Origin: an uncultured Flavobacteriales bacterium
GTDB taxonomy: Bacteria; Bacteroidota; Bacteroidia; Flavobacteriales; Crocinitomicaceae
Direction of reading: 5' to 3'
NCBI GenBank assembly: GCA_946479985.1
Contig: CAMLIF010000049.1
Span: 1 to 26,650, forward strand
DNA: 26,650 nucleotides
In this document: one piece after another, positions 6,759-15,977 of the stretch
Layout of the letters: every line of letters begins with the position of its first letter
How positions within the stretch are numbered: position 1 is the first letter of the stretch
Translations under genes and position numbers: made by a program
Notes under the pieces: generated by a model
Database searches by the model: none
The model's input: the letters and a program-made list of their open reading frames with translations, nothing else
Told to the model about the DNA's origin: nothing

Positions 6759-7072
6759 TGAACACGAAATTAGCTCTTTGGATTTGGAGAATTTGCAAAT
6801 CTGTTGCTTTAAGTGTTCTCGTTATGCTGGCAATTGCTCCTGTTCAGCTTTATTTTCAGATGCGAGACGATCAACAATACATCAATATAGGATTTCCCTA
6901 CCCCTACTTTTGGTTTTCGCATGACAACGATCAGTTATCCGGTGCAAAGATTAACGGTGCGTTCATTGATTTCAGCTTAGCATTTGCAGCTGTTTTCATC
7001 TTTTCTGTTGTGTTCCGAACAATTAAAAAACAACTTTCAAAATCAAGAAAGGCGACTGGTAAGCGCCTTTAA
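6758..7072 (+). CDS. Small two-span membrane protein, unknown function
   Basis: A 104-aa protein with two hydrophobic segments, about residues 14-32 (VALSVLVMLAIAPVQLYF) and 69-86 (FSLAFAAVFIFSVVFR). Between them is a loop of about 35 residues rich in Tyr, Phe, Asp and Gln. The C-terminus is strongly basic (KKQLSKSRKATGKRL), which suggests that both ends face the cytoplasm. It starts on the stop of the lipoprotein gene (1-nt overlap), so the two are probably translated together and may work together in the envelope. No family was recognised. The last codons contain one arm of a hairpin (7048-7070) that may end transcription. Confidence 0.7.
   Translation: MNTKLALWIWRICKSVALSVLVMLAIAPVQLYFQMRDDQQYINIGFPYPYFWFSHDNDQLSGAKINGAFIDFSLAFAAVFIFSVVFRTIKKQLSKSRKATGKRL
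7048..7070. terminator. Possible bidirectional terminator hairpin
   Basis: AAAGGCG and CGCCTTT form a 7-bp stem around a 9-nt loop, at the end of the plus-strand gene and facing the convergent ABC-F gene. The T-run on either strand is short, so it is a weak terminator at best. Confidence 0.35.
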
Positions 7073-7107
7073 AATTCGCGCATTCGCGGGAATAAATGTG
7101 CCTATTA

Positions 7108-8991
7108 TCAAGCAAACTCCGCCAATTCCATCCAACGCTCAGTCTTAGCATCCAATTGTGTTACAATTTCCGACAATTTAGAACCTGCTTCCATTAACTG
7201 GTCGTTTGTAGCATCACCACTTGACAAAACTGCCGTCCATTTTTCTTTTTCAGCTTCAAGCGTTTCCATGTCTTTTTCCAACTGGTCAAACTCGTGTTTT
7301 TCCTTGAACGACAATTTGCGCTTTTCTTCTTTAGAACTTGCGTTCGATAATTGTGTAACCTTTACCTCTTTCACAGGCTCCGGATCTTTAGCGGCCATTT
7401 TCTCTTTCTTGTAATCTACGGCCGTTTGCTTACGGAATTCGGTGTAGTTCCCGATAATATCTTTAATGGCACCCTGACCTTCGAAAACGAATAAATGATC
7501 TACCATTTTATCCATGAAATAACGGTCGTGAGAAACTACGATCAAACATCCTTCAAATGTTCTCAGGTAATCTTCCAAAACACTCATTACGAATATGTCC
7601 AAATCGTTTGTAGGCTCATCCAGAATCAGGAAATTCGGATTTGCCATTAAAACGGTCATCAATTTCAAACGACGCTTTTCTCCCCCGCTCAGCTTGTGAA
7701 CGAAGTTGTAATGCATGTGCCGGGGGAAAAGAAATTTCTCCAAAAACTGCGCTGCTGAAAGCTGACGGCCTTTTTCCAAAGGAATAAACTCTGCAATATC
7801 TTTAATAACGTCGATTACTTTTTTGTCTTCACTTACCTGGATCAGGTCCTGGCTGTAATATCCGAAAACAACCGTTTCTCCGGTTACTACTTTTCCTTTA
7901 TCAACAGGTTCTCTTCCCTGTATCATATTCAGGAAAGTCGATTTTCCGGTTCCGTTATTACCAACAATCCCCAAACGTTCTTTCCGCTGGAAGTTGTAAG
8001 AGAATGAATCAAGGATTAGTTTTTCACCGTACGCTTTTCCGATTTTATGAAGTTCAAGGATTTTCGATCCCAAACGTTCCATTTTAACCGGAAGCTCCAT
8101 TTCATCGTCATCAATACGCTGACTGGCAACTTTCTTAATATCCTGGAAACTGTCAACACGCGCTTTTTGCTTGGTTCCCCGCGCTTTTGGCTGACGGCGA
8201 ATCCAATCTAGTTCTTTCTTGAATGTATTCCGTGCTTTGTCAATGGTAGACTGCAATTGATCTTGTCGCTCGGATTTTTTCTCTAAGTAGTAAGAGAAAT
8301 TTCCTTTGTATTTATAGATTGTTTTGTCTTCTAACTCGTAAATAGTATCACAAACCACTTCCAGGAAGTAACGGTCGTGAGTTACCATTAGGATTGTCGA
8401 TTTCGATTTGGAAAGATATTCTTCCAACCACTCAATCATATCCAAGTCCAGGTGATTTGTAGGCTCATCCAAAATCAGGAAATCAGCTTCTGCAACCAAA
8501 ACCTGTGCAAGAGCAACCCGTTTTTTCTGTCCACCGGATAAACTTCCAACCAACAAACTTGTGTCATTTAGTTTCAAAACCGAAAGAATCTGGTTCACTT
8601 TCACTTCCATATCCCAGGCGTTCAGTTCAGTCAGTTCTTCATAACATTCGTTGATCAGCTCCTCGTTTCCGTCGCGCAGGGCACGATTGTATTTTTTGAC
8701 AATTTGAAGTTCCGGCAGGTCGTGAGAGAAAACCGCTTCCAGGATCGTGTGATCATGATCAAGCGTTTCCGTTTGCTGCATAAATGCCACGCGGATATCG
8801 TTTCTGTATACTACACGTCCACTATCAATTTGCTCCATATCCATTAAACAGCGGAGCAAAGTTGTTTTCCCGTTTCCGTTTTTAGCGACAATCGCCACTT
8901 TATCGCCCTGGTCAATACCAAACGTTACATCGGAAAAAATAACGCGGTCGCCAAAAGATTTGGTCAGATTCTCTACAGAAAGGAAATTCAT
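7108..8991 (-). CDS. ABC-F family ATPase (Uup-like)
   Basis: A 627-aa soluble protein with two ABC ATPase domains and no membrane segment, the hallmark of ABC-F ribosome-associated ATPases. Domain 1 has Walker A AKNGNGKT (36-43), signature LSGGQ (151-155) and Walker B LILDEPTNHLD (172-182). A charged linker (about 235-300) with WIRRQPKARGTKQKAR matches the interdomain tRNA-interaction arm. Domain 2 has GNNGTGKST (344-352), LSGGE (434-438) and LILDEPTNDLD. The last 60 residues (KLSFKEKHEFDQLEKDMETLE...) are a coiled coil like the Uup C-terminal domain. These features and the length (Uup is about 635 aa) point to the Uup group. ABC-F proteins act at the ribosome E site; an antibiotic-resistance role is not indicated by sequence alone. 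Confidence 0.92.
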   Translation of the reverse strand: MNFLSVENLTKSFGDRVIFSDVTFGIDQGDKVAIVAKNGNGKTTLLRCLMDMEQIDSGRVVYRNDIRVAFMQQTETLDHDHTILEAVFSHDLPELQIVKKYNRALRDGNEELINECYEELTELNAWDMEVKVNQILSVLKLNDTSLLVGSLSGGQKKRVALAQVLVAEADFLILDEPTNHLDLDMIEWLEEYLSKSKSTILMVTHDRYFLEVVCDTIYELEDKTIYKYKGNFSYYLEKKSERQDQLQSTIDKARNTFKKELDWIRRQPKARGTKQKARVDSFQDIKKVASQRIDDDEMELPVKMERLGSKILELHKIGKAYGEKLILDSFSYNFQRKERLGIVGNNGTGKSTFLNMIQGREPVDKGKVVTGETVVFGYYSQDLIQVSEDKKVIDVIKDIAEFIPLEKGRQLSAAQFLEKFLFPRHMHYNFVHKLSGGEKRRLKLMTVLMANPNFLILDEPTNDLDIFVMSVLEDYLRTFEGCLIVVSHDRYFMDKMVDHLFVFEGQGAIKDIIGNYTEFRKQTAVDYKKEKMAAKDPEPVKEVKVTQLSNASSKEEKRKLSFKEKHEFDQLEKDMETLEAEKEKWTAVLSSGDATNDQLMEAGSKLSEIVTQLDAKTERWMELAEFA

Positions 8992-9010
8992 TGTTTTTTA
9001 TTTGAAGGTG

Positions 9011-9018
9011 CAAAGATA
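9011..9018 (-). promoter_or_regulatory. Candidate -7 box of the ABC-F gene
   Basis: On the minus strand this reads TATCTTTG, an exact TAnnTTTG match, ending about 19 nt upstream of the ATG at 8991. The -33 element is not clear. Confidence 0.5.
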
Positions 9019-9040
9019 CGAACTTAAAGCAAAGCTTAAG

Positions 9041-9060
9041 TTAATTACGAATCACGAATT
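9041..9060. repeat. AATTACGAATCACGAATT-type short repeat
   Basis: TTAATTACGAATCACGAATT consists of two near copies of ATTACGAATT. A related copy in the opposite orientation, AATTCGTAATT, lies at 10027-10037, on the other side of the hydrolase gene. Tracts of this type are scattered between genes in many Flavobacteriales as I recall. Confidence 0.4.
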
Positions 9061-9118
9061 GCGGGTTACTAGTGAATTTTGCTTCGTTCATTCGCAATTA
9101 GCAACTAATAATTAGTCA

Positions 9119-9955
9119 TTATCTGAATCGTATAGCATCTCCTTTAAACGGTTGTGACATCCAATTCTCTACAACCGAATTAAAGAGTTCCGGATTCAAT
9201 GTTGGAAGACGATGTGTTTCTCCCGGTGAAATACTCAAATTGGCAAAACGAATATTTCGGTAAATCCAAAAAGTATGTTCTTCCATAACTACGTCGCGGT
9301 CGCACGACATTACCAACACCGGAATAGCGATCCTCTGAAGATCTCCGGCACTGATGTGCGGTTGGAATTCCATCATGCGTTGTTTTTGTTGTTCCAGTTT
9401 CCAATTTTTGGTGGTATCTCCTTTAGCCAGCATCTCTTCTGCTTGTAAACGGGCAATTTTTATACTCTCTACCGATTCGGGATACAGACCATTTGGTTCT
9501 GCATTTGCAGCGTAAGAAACCAATTGTTTTAATCCTTCCGGATAATTGATGGCCATTAGTAATCCCACAATGGCACCATCACTTTTCCCAACAACTGTTA
9601 CATCTTTTAATTTCAGTTCCCTGAGCAGCGCCGCAAGATCATTTGCCTGCTGGAAATACGTTAGAGAATCTGTTCCTAATTCAGACTGGCCACGACCACG
9701 ACAATCAACAGCAATAACCTGGTACTTTTCCGAGAAATGAGCAATTTGAGAAGACCAGCCTTTGATTCCGGTTCCGTTTCCATGAATCAACAATAACGGC
9801 TCTCCTTTTCCGTAGATCTCGTAGTACAAATTCACTCCGTTAATCTTCCGGAACTTTCCAACTGATTTATTCGATCCGTAAGGAATTGTGTCTTTCTGAG
9901 CACATATCTGAGCAGAAAGAAAAGTGATGGCAAAAAGAAAGAAAAATTGTTTCAT
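9119..9955 (-). CDS. Exported alpha/beta hydrolase
   Basis: A 278-aa alpha/beta-hydrolase starting MKQFFFLFAITFLSAQICAQ, a clean signal peptide, so it is periplasmic or secreted. The fold marks are in order: oxyanion loop LLLIHGNGTG (about 55-63), VDCRGRGQS (about 83-91), nucleophile elbow GKSDG with Ser125, an acid in SCDRD (Asp219 or Asp221), and the histidine in GETHRLP (His248). The catalytic set is complete, but the substrate cannot be read from sequence. The longer reading frame from 10051 was rejected because its extra 32 codons lie in AT-rich repeat sequence and would put the signal peptide inside the protein. The gene stands alone, flanked by short AATTACGAATT-type repeats in opposite orientation. 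Confidence 0.85.
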   Translation of the reverse strand: MKQFFFLFAITFLSAQICAQKDTIPYGSNKSVGKFRKINGVNLYYEIYGKGEPLLLIHGNGTGIKGWSSQIAHFSEKYQVIAVDCRGRGQSELGTDSLTYFQQANDLAALLRELKLKDVTVVGKSDGAIVGLLMAINYPEGLKQLVSYAANAEPNGLYPESVESIKIARLQAEEMLAKGDTTKNWKLEQQKQRMMEFQPHISAGDLQRIAIPVLVMSCDRDVVMEEHTFWIYRNIRFANLSISPGETHRLPTLNPELFNSVVENWMSQPFKGDAIRFR

Positions 9956-10026
9956 AGAAGTAATTGTTTGAGCGTTTTTAAAGATAATTGAAAATGTAGA
10001 AAGAGTTATGAGTGGGTAAAACAAAT

Positions 10027-10037
10027 AATTCGTAATT
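10027..10037. repeat. AATTCGTAATT short repeat, inverted to the copy at 9041
   Basis: This is the reverse complement form of the AATTACGAATT tract at 9041-9060. It lies about 70 bp upstream of the hydrolase start. Confidence 0.3.
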
Positions 10038-10175
10038 CTAACACGTTTCAACTTTCAATTAGCAAAGTGAACCAATCATTGAGTCATCTGTAACCACTTC
10101 AGAACAAATTCCTTTTAGATTTATGGAATCTGCTTTACAGAGCATCTTACTACGAAACTGAAACTATACCAGCTT

Positions 10176-11069
10176 ATGAAAAACTTTACCATTCCCCAGC
10201 CTTGTAACGAAAATTTTGCAGCAATGACTCCAACCGAACAAGGAGCTTTTTGCAGTAAATGCGAAACAAACACATTTGATTTCAGAAATAAGAGCACTGA
10301 ACAAATTAAACAGATTCTCAGAGCACATGTTGGAAAGCATATTTGCGGTCAAATAACATTTGAACAGGAAGCAAAACTGAACGCCGATTTTGAAGCGTAT
10401 TCGTTCAAATCAACCAAAACATTTCAAAGCGCCTTTTTATTTGCATTGATCGCCACTTTCGGGCTAACACTTTTTAGCTGTAACGACCAGCGGCAGGAAG
10501 CTGAAATCACCGATTTCCAGGAAACAGCAAAATCTATTTTAGCAGATGCATATCCAATACAGGAGAAGCTTATTTTCATTGAACCGGAGGTTCTTGCGGA
10601 AACAGAACCCCAGGTACCTTTGGTGGAAGAATTGGTATGGGTTTCCGATCAAGTTGAGTTGCAAGAATATAACTTTGATGAAATACAAGTTGTAACAGAA
10701 CGCTACTATGGTTATGGAGGCGCAATGATGTCCACAAGAGCATACTCTGACTATCTGGTCGCAACTGTTGATCCTGTTGAAGAATTTGACACCGAAGGAA
10801 GACCGATCCCAACTGAATTTTCGAGTCTGGCATTCCCGAATCCAACTTCGAACAATTCAACTATTGAGATCAAAGCTCCAACTTCAGGGCAATATCAAAT
10901 TGATCTTTATGATATGAACGGCAAGCATCAAACTGCCATATATTCCGGTTCAATTGAGCGGGGGACATTTCAGCAGGAAATTGAAATGAGCAGCCTTCCT
11001 CCGGGAATGTACCTGGTAACTATTCTTTCCAAAGAGTATAAAGAAACCGTGAGAGTTAGTAAGATTTGA
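10176..11069 (+). CDS. Membrane-spanning protein with Cys-rich N-domain and T9SS type A sorting tail
   Basis: A 297-aa protein of three parts. Residues 1-80 have no signal peptide but carry conserved cysteines in IPQPC (10), FCSKC (26 and 29) and ICGQI (57), spaced like a small metal-binding module. I recall this start ('IPxPC...MTP...FCxxC...DF...CG') in many Bacteroidetes proteins. Residues 84-102 (QSAFLFALIATFGLTLFSC) are a membrane segment ending in a lipobox-like LFSC. An acidic, low-complexity stretch (106-215) follows. The C-terminus from SLAFPNPTSNNSTIEI to the end, with DLYDMNGK and LPPGMYLVTI, is a typical T9SS type A (Por secretion tail) domain. Such tails normally follow an N-terminal Sec signal, so this layout is unusual. 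The gene converges on the DUF4293 gene with a 9-nt gap. Confidence 0.8.
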   Translation: MKNFTIPQPCNENFAAMTPTEQGAFCSKCETNTFDFRNKSTEQIKQILRAHVGKHICGQITFEQEAKLNADFEAYSFKSTKTFQSAFLFALIATFGLTLFSCNDQRQEAEITDFQETAKSILADAYPIQEKLIFIEPEVLAETEPQVPLVEELVWVSDQVELQEYNFDEIQVVTERYYGYGGAMMSTRAYSDYLVATVDPVEEFDTEGRPIPTEFSSLAFPNPTSNNSTIEIKAPTSGQYQIDLYDMNGKHQTAIYSGSIERGTFQQEIEMSSLPPGMYLVTILSKEYKETVRVSKI

Positions 11070-11078
11070 CTTTTATGA

Positions 11079-11549
11079 TCAACGAATTCTGTCCACAGAA
11101 TCAATCAACTTTTTGTCTTTTCTAACTCCTCTGAAACCAAGGATCAGGAATATAACCGAAGCAGCGAAAAGGTAAAACCCGATTCCTAAAATAACACCGT
11201 GGTTTTTAGGATATTCGCTTTTACTCAGGAATTGGTAACCCGAAACAACAAACCAGCCGCTAATCAACAATACCAATAGAATAGACATTTTTGCAAGAGT
11301 CATTTGTTTCTCACGTGTTTTGAAAGTAAAAATAGTCAGCAATATGGCAACAACCGGAACAGCGCAGTAGATCCAAAGAACAGCGTTTTGAATCACATTT
11401 CCGTTCGACAAAACGGCAAAAGGTGTTACATCGAAAGTATTTCCTCCCAATTGATCTATTTTGACAGAAAAAAGTGTCAACCCTAACATCGGGCTTGCAA
11501 TTAGCAAAAGGGCGATAGTAAAATATACTGTTTGAATACGCTGTAACAT
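11079..11549 (-). CDS. DUF4293 family membrane protein
   Basis: A 156-aa protein with four membrane segments (about 7-24, 56-76, 86-107 and 119-140). It starts MLQRIQTVYF and ends KLIDSVDRIR, both characteristic of the Bacteroidetes-restricted DUF4293 family. The function is unknown. There is a short periplasmic loop of about 30 residues after the first span (LFSVKIDQLGGNTFDVTP) and a basic cytoplasmic end. A -7-like box on the minus strand (TAACTTTA, plus positions 11565-11572) lies 15 nt upstream, so it probably has its own promoter, although the preceding gene at 11595 is on the same strand only 45 nt away. Confidence 0.85.
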   Translation of the reverse strand: MLQRIQTVYFTIALLLIASPMLGLTLFSVKIDQLGGNTFDVTPFAVLSNGNVIQNAVLWIYCAVPVVAILLTIFTFKTREKQMTLAKMSILLVLLISGWFVVSGYQFLSKSEYPKNHGVILGIGFYLFAASVIFLILGFRGVRKDKKLIDSVDRIR

Positions 11550-11594
11550 GCGGTAATTTTTTTGTAAAGTTACTTATTGAATTGAAAAATCAGG

Positions 11595-13388
11595 CTAATA
11601 CGAGTAAAATTGTATGCTTGAGTTTTTAACACCTGCATCGCCATCGTTTTGGTCAAACCAAATATTCAAAGAATCTATTTCATTCCATTTCGAATTCAGG
11701 TTCAGAAATAATTTTTGCGATGAAAACTCGTGTAGTTCCTTGATCTTTCCTCCAAACTGGATTGATTTTGATTCAATCAACGAATCGTTCTTATACAAAT
11801 ACACATTCAACCACGGTTTGGTAAAATGATCGTAAATCCGAATATCCGTATTAAATTCTAAACCTACTTTCATTGCTGAATTGCAAAATTCGGTTGTTTT
11901 AAATCTAAGATGCGGATCAGCCTCCCCATCAAACCTGCTTATTTCCAGCACTGAATTTCGAACCTCCTTCTTTGCTTTATTTAGAAGAAACATAGGTTTC
12001 CTTACATTCTTACGCGTTTTCGGTTCTTTATCAAATGGTATAACAATGTAATACTGAAAACGCAAATCTGTTTCGAGGAAAACTTCCCAAAACCCTTCTT
12101 TCGAAACGGTATCGTAATGAAGAATCATCTTGCGCATCTGGTAGTCGTAAATCTGGTAAACCCAAATTCCAATGACCGTACATATAAAAAATGCAGATTT
12201 AAAAATCCAGTGAACATGCTGATAAGCCAGGGCAATGGCCAAAAGGAAGACTCCCATGAAATCTATATAATTGCGGGCACCAAGTCCTCCGCCAAAAAAC
12301 CACATCCACCAGGAAGCAGTGGAATATGTGACTAGTGAAAAAATCAATAATGTTCCCCAAAAGATCCTGCGCTGCTTTATAAAACAAACTACTAGTGCTG
12401 GAATTAACAAAAACAGAATCGGCGTGTAAACAAAAAGTCCTTTTTTATAGCTGAACAGTACATCCCAGATAAACGGGCTTTTCCAGTTTGAAAAGCCTTC
12501 CTGCCCGTAAGAATTCATTGAAAATGAACCGGTCTGTGAATATACATTCTGCAGGTGAACAGCTATGAATAGCAAAGACAAAACCAACCCAATTGTCAGC
12601 ATAAGCTTTCTATTCACAAAAATATCTTTCAGGTAATTCCAAAACGAACCACTTGATTTGAACAAAAAAGGAACAAAAACGAGAATGAACAAATTTGTAG
12701 GTCTGATAACAATCAACCAGCCCATAATCGCCGAGAGCCAATAAAAATGACGATTCTTTTTTGTTTCTGTCCAAAGCTTTACATGAACCAGGAACCAGGT
12801 GTTCAGGGAAAAACTAAACACATGTGAGAAAGGGAGCTCAACAGTGGTGTAGTAACAAAGATTGGTTGCAAATAATGCTGCCAGAACTACCAGATAGCTT
12901 CCCAACGGATGAATTTTATATAGTTGGGTGAGACGGAATAAACCATAAGCGCCAAAAACAGCAAAAAAGATGACACCAAGGTTCGTCCATAGCATATAAG
13001 GCCAACTGTAGCCATCCTGATCTATACCTGCGATTTTTGCGTGCAGATCTCCAATAAGATAAAACGGTGTAAGCGCAATAGCAGTTCCGGGATAATACTT
13101 ATTATATGAGGTCGGGTTCTCTTTGTTAGTTCCAAAAAAATCAGTGTACCGTTTATTCGGATATTTTTTATAAATCTTCGGAGCAAACTCAAAATGATCT
13201 GTGCCGTAAGTAAACCATTGCGGTAAGAAAGCATAGTAGCCTGATCCATCTGACTGAACTACCGAAGCATCAGTGGGTTTATCACTGGTCCAATAGAATA
13301 AACGATCAGACTTTGAGAAGAGAATGATAAAACACAAACTGAAAAAAAACAGTTTGAAAAACCGGTTATTTACTATTTTAAGAAGCAT
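11595..13388 (-). CDS. Large multi-span membrane protein, glycosyltransferase GT-C-like
   Basis: A 597-aa protein with roughly ten membrane segments between residues 10 and 440 and a soluble C-terminal part of about 150 residues. After the first span comes [14 protein letters not shown] (about 46-59). An acidic residue just after span 1 in a DGxGYYxYLP setting recurs in Bacteroidetes membrane proteins that resemble dolichyl-phosphate-mannose-type (GT-C) transferases. I do not see enough to name a substrate. The start [11 protein letters not shown] was chosen over an upstream ATG at 13448, because the longer version would overlap the chorismate synthase gene by 71 nt and has no extra hydrophobic segment. 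The chosen start overlaps aroC by 11 nt, so the two are coupled. A fully uncharacterised membrane protein is the alternative. Confidence 0.7.
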   Translation of the reverse strand: MLLKIVNNRFFKLFFFSLCFIILFSKSDRLFYWTSDKPTDASVVQSDGSGYYAFLPQWFTYGTDHFEFAPKIYKKYPNKRYTDFFGTNKENPTSYNKYYPGTAIALTPFYLIGDLHAKIAGIDQDGYSWPYMLWTNLGVIFFAVFGAYGLFRLTQLYKIHPLGSYLVVLAALFATNLCYYTTVELPFSHVFSFSLNTWFLVHVKLWTETKKNRHFYWLSAIMGWLIVIRPTNLFILVFVPFLFKSSGSFWNYLKDIFVNRKLMLTIGLVLSLLFIAVHLQNVYSQTGSFSMNSYGQEGFSNWKSPFIWDVLFSYKKGLFVYTPILFLLIPALVVCFIKQRRIFWGTLLIFSLVTYSTASWWMWFFGGGLGARNYIDFMGVFLLAIALAYQHVHWIFKSAFFICTVIGIWVYQIYDYQMRKMILHYDTVSKEGFWEVFLETDLRFQYYIVIPFDKEPKTRKNVRKPMFLLNKAKKEVRNSVLEISRFDGEADPHLRFKTTEFCNSAMKVGLEFNTDIRIYDHFTKPWLNVYLYKNDSLIESKSIQFGGKIKELHEFSSQKLFLNLNSKWNEIDSLNIWFDQNDGDAGVKNSSIQFYSY

Positions 13389-14454
13389 GCACACGTGATT
13401 TCTGAATAAATAGTGCATCAAGCAGAACCATTGCCGCCATTGCCTCAACTATAGGAACTGCCCTTGGAACCACACACGGATCGTGTCTGCCTTCTCCTCT
13501 TACAATTGCTTCTTCTCCTTTCGTATCAATGGTTGTTTGATCGGTCATGATCGTTGCAACAGGCTTAAAGGCTACACGAAAGTCAATCGGCATTCCATTC
13601 GAAATTCCACCCTGGATACCACCTGAATAATTGGTTTCTGTTGTTCTGTCAGCACGAATAACATCATTGTGTTCTGAACCCCGCATAGAAACTCCGTCGA
13701 AACCAGAACCGATTGAAAAAGCTTTAACGGCATTTATTGAAAGCATCGCTTTTCCCAGTTCGGCGTGTAATTTATCAAAAACAGGTTCACCCAAACCAAC
13801 AGGAACTCCCGTAATAATGCAGCGAACGCATCCGCCGATGGTATCTCCCGCTTTTCTCACTTCACGAATCAATGCTTCCATCTCAGCTGCAGCGGCATGA
13901 TTGGGAACCCGAACCGGATTTTCTTCCCGAACCGTTCGAAGTGATTCATTCCACTCTCCTTTCCACTGAATTGGTCCTACCTGGTCAACAAAAGCGTCTA
14001 TTTCTATTCCGGAAGTTTTTAATATTTGTTTTGCCAAAGCTCCGGCAACAACTCTGCAGGCAGTTTCCCTGGCACTGCTTCTTCCTCCTCCACGCGGATC
14101 GCGGATTCCATATTTTTCCTGATATGTAAAATCAGCATGAGACGGACGAAAAACTTCCTTTAACCGATCGTAATCTCCGGAACGCTGATGTGTATTGCGA
14201 ATAATAAATCCAATGGGCGTACCGGTAGTTTTTCCTTCGTAAATACCGGATAGGAATTCTACTTCATCGTCTTCTTTTCGCTGTGTTACCAAAGCCGACT
14301 GACCGGGCTTTCTTCTTGCAAGTTCCTGTTGAATCGCATCAAAATTAATTGAAAAACCGGCAGGAACGCCATCAATAACTCCACCAAGCGCAACACCATG
14401 CGATTCTCCGAAAGTAGATAAGCGATAAAGTGTTCCGAAAGACGAGCCAGCCAT
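13378..14454 (-). CDS. aroC: Chorismate synthase
   Basis: A 358-aa enzyme, the normal length for AroC. It converts 5-enolpyruvylshikimate-3-phosphate to chorismate, the last step of the shikimate pathway, using reduced FMN; cytosolic tetramer. The family signatures are all present: GESHG (16-20), the FMN/phosphate-binding [14 protein letters not shown] (118-131), and near the C-terminus [36 protein letters not shown] also matches the conserved core. The start is the ATG of [20 protein letters not shown], which agrees with the family's usual N-terminus. It is followed by a membrane protein gene that overlaps it by 11 nt. The 238-nt stretch 14455-14692 upstream shows no gene and no clear TAnnTTTG box for either flanking gene. 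Confidence 0.97.
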   Translation of the reverse strand: MAGSSFGTLYRLSTFGESHGVALGGVIDGVPAGFSINFDAIQQELARRKPGQSALVTQRKEDDEVEFLSGIYEGKTTGTPIGFIIRNTHQRSGDYDRLKEVFRPSHADFTYQEKYGIRDPRGGGRSSARETACRVVAGALAKQILKTSGIEIDAFVDQVGPIQWKGEWNESLRTVREENPVRVPNHAAAAEMEALIREVRKAGDTIGGCVRCIITGVPVGLGEPVFDKLHAELGKAMLSINAVKAFSIGSGFDGVSMRGSEHNDVIRADRTTETNYSGGIQGGISNGMPIDFRVAFKPVATIMTDQTTIDTKGEEAIVRGEGRHDPCVVPRAVPIVEAMAAMVLLDALFIQKSRVHAS

Positions 14455-14692
14455 AGTTTTAGATTTTCTCGTCTAAATTACTAAGAATGTCGTGAAAAAT
14501 GACCAGCTCTAAATCTTCATTTCGGACCTATTTTTTTCATTTTGAAAATATAATTCATTTTGGAGGGAAGAGCCTGGTGGATCATGTTATGATTGAATCC
14601 CGCATAAACAGTAAGAATGACGCCTCACCATAAGCTATTCACTATTCTTTGGCATTTGCTTTGAAAACAGATTTGCAGAAAACACAGAAATC

Positions 14693-15670
14693 ATGAGAAC
14701 GCAACAAAAAAATAACTGGAAGCATATAATGGTGATTGGAATTCTTACTACGTTCCTTTTTCCCGCAACAGTTCACGCAAACTACGGAACAACTATGTTT
14801 GGGATATATAAACATCATCATTACGTTTACTATCCGAAACAAAATTTCTATTACGATCCTTTTGCCGGGAATTACATTGTGGTGGAGAACGGTGTTTGGG
14901 TGAGACAACTGCGACCCCCTCGTATGTTCACCCGGATTAATATTAATGTACTTCCGCATGCCGATGTTTACGTTGATTCATACTATCCGCATTATGAGAA
15001 TGAAAACCACCGACACCGATACCGTATTATGCGTTACATGACTCCGAGCGCCAGTTTTTATGCATTCAGACTTCCTGTAAGATATGATTTCAGTATTACG
15101 GCATACGAGTTTTACGAACCACAAGCGCATATAGTCTTTGTGAATTATGATCCGAACCTGTATTGCCACCCGAACCATCATGGCCGTGGACACGCATACG
15201 GTCATTACAAACATCATGATATGGCTCACCAGGATGATCATTATTATGGCGGCTATAACCGTCCGTATCCGCACCATCAAAAACCAAATGGTAACGGTAA
15301 CAACAACGGCGGAAATCATCATCCGGGCGATTTTCACAAACCAGACAACAAGCCTCATAACCCTCATGCAGGGAATGGCAATCAGAACAACGATCGTCAC
15401 CCCGGTGACTTTCATCAGAAAAATGAACAGCAAAAGCAGAAACAACCTGCAACGAATCGCAATCCTGGCGACTTTCACCAGAAAAACGAAAAGCAGCATA
15501 AAGAGCAGCAACCCGCAACGAAACGTAATCCGGGAGAATTTCATCACCGGAAAGATCCGGACAGAAGACAGGAAAAACCTCAGATAGAACGCAAACCAGG
15601 CGATTTCCATTCAAAAGGAACTAAGCCTTCGGCACCAGCAAAAGGTCCGCGCAGAAAAGGTGGTAATTAG
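14693..15670 (+). CDS. Secreted Tyr-rich protein with five PGDFH repeats (paralogue 1)
   Basis: A 325-aa protein with a signal peptide (about 1-29, ending TVHA). Residues 33-160 form a conserved domain rich in Tyr, Phe and Asn: HHHYVYYPKQNFYYDP, WVRQ, ININVLPHADVYVDSYYP and YDFSITAYEFYEP. The YYP...NFYYDP...W pattern resembles small beta-rich envelope domains in Bacteroidetes, but I do not recognise a named family. Residues 160-325 are low-complexity, very rich in His, Asn, Lys and Gln, and contain five PG(D/E)FH motifs at about 211, 237, 258, 280 and 302; the last four are 21-22 residues apart. The tail ends in basic KGxRRKGGN. Function is unknown; metal binding by the His-rich part is an inference. 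A strong terminator follows and a paralogue lies downstream. Confidence 0.85.
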   Translation: MRTQQKNNWKHIMVIGILTTFLFPATVHANYGTTMFGIYKHHHYVYYPKQNFYYDPFAGNYIVVENGVWVRQLRPPRMFTRININVLPHADVYVDSYYPHYENENHRHRYRIMRYMTPSASFYAFRLPVRYDFSITAYEFYEPQAHIVFVNYDPNLYCHPNHHGRGHAYGHYKHHDMAHQDDHYYGGYNRPYPHHQKPNGNGNNNGGNHHPGDFHKPDNKPHNPHAGNGNQNNDRHPGDFHQKNEQQKQKQPATNRNPGDFHQKNEKQHKEQQPATKRNPGEFHHRKDPDRRQEKPQIERKPGDFHSKGTKPSAPAKGPRRKGGN

Positions 15671-15763
15671 AACAGAAACAACTTAACTTCTCCGTTCTAA
15701 ATCACAATCGAAAACGAAAAAAAGCAGCATATCGAATTCATCTGCATTCTAATGAATTCAATT

Positions 15764-15805
15764 AAAAAAGCCGATGGTCTCATGAGGATCATCGGCTTTT
15801 TTTTT
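15764..15805. terminator. Strong intrinsic terminator after paralogue 1
   Basis: AAAAAAGCCGATG (15764-15776) pairs perfectly with CATCGGCTTTTTT (15790-15802) and is followed by a T-run to 15805. The 13-nt loop contains its own small palindrome CTCATGAG. The A-run on the left arm makes it potentially bidirectional. The 307-nt gap to the next start otherwise holds no gene; only a weak -7-like CATCTTTG lies just before the next ATG. Confidence 0.92.
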
Positions 15806-15977
15806 GCAAAATCGGCTCATTCATTTTCTGAATAATACTTCATTTAAAACCATTTACCCCCCAAACAGTCCTTATCCAAAAACATAAACCGCATACAACC
15901 GCCTGAATCGGGAGGATAAATAAATATAATTTTTAAATCACCCGAAGGCGCTTTCTTTGTTGCATCTTTGTTATAAA

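Noticed and set aside
9956..10051. 32-codon upstream extension of the alpha/beta hydrolase
   Set aside because: It would bury a clean signal peptide and lies in AT-rich repeat sequence.
13389..13448. 20-codon upstream extension of the GT-C-like membrane protein
   Set aside because: It lies wholly within aroC coding sequence; the shorter start gives a normal short overlap.
14978..15614. Long minus-strand ORFs (210 and 172 aa) opposite paralogue 1
   Set aside because: They come from the biased codon pattern of the His/Asn-rich repeats in the antisense frame; the plus-strand frame has a signal peptide and a conserved paralogue.
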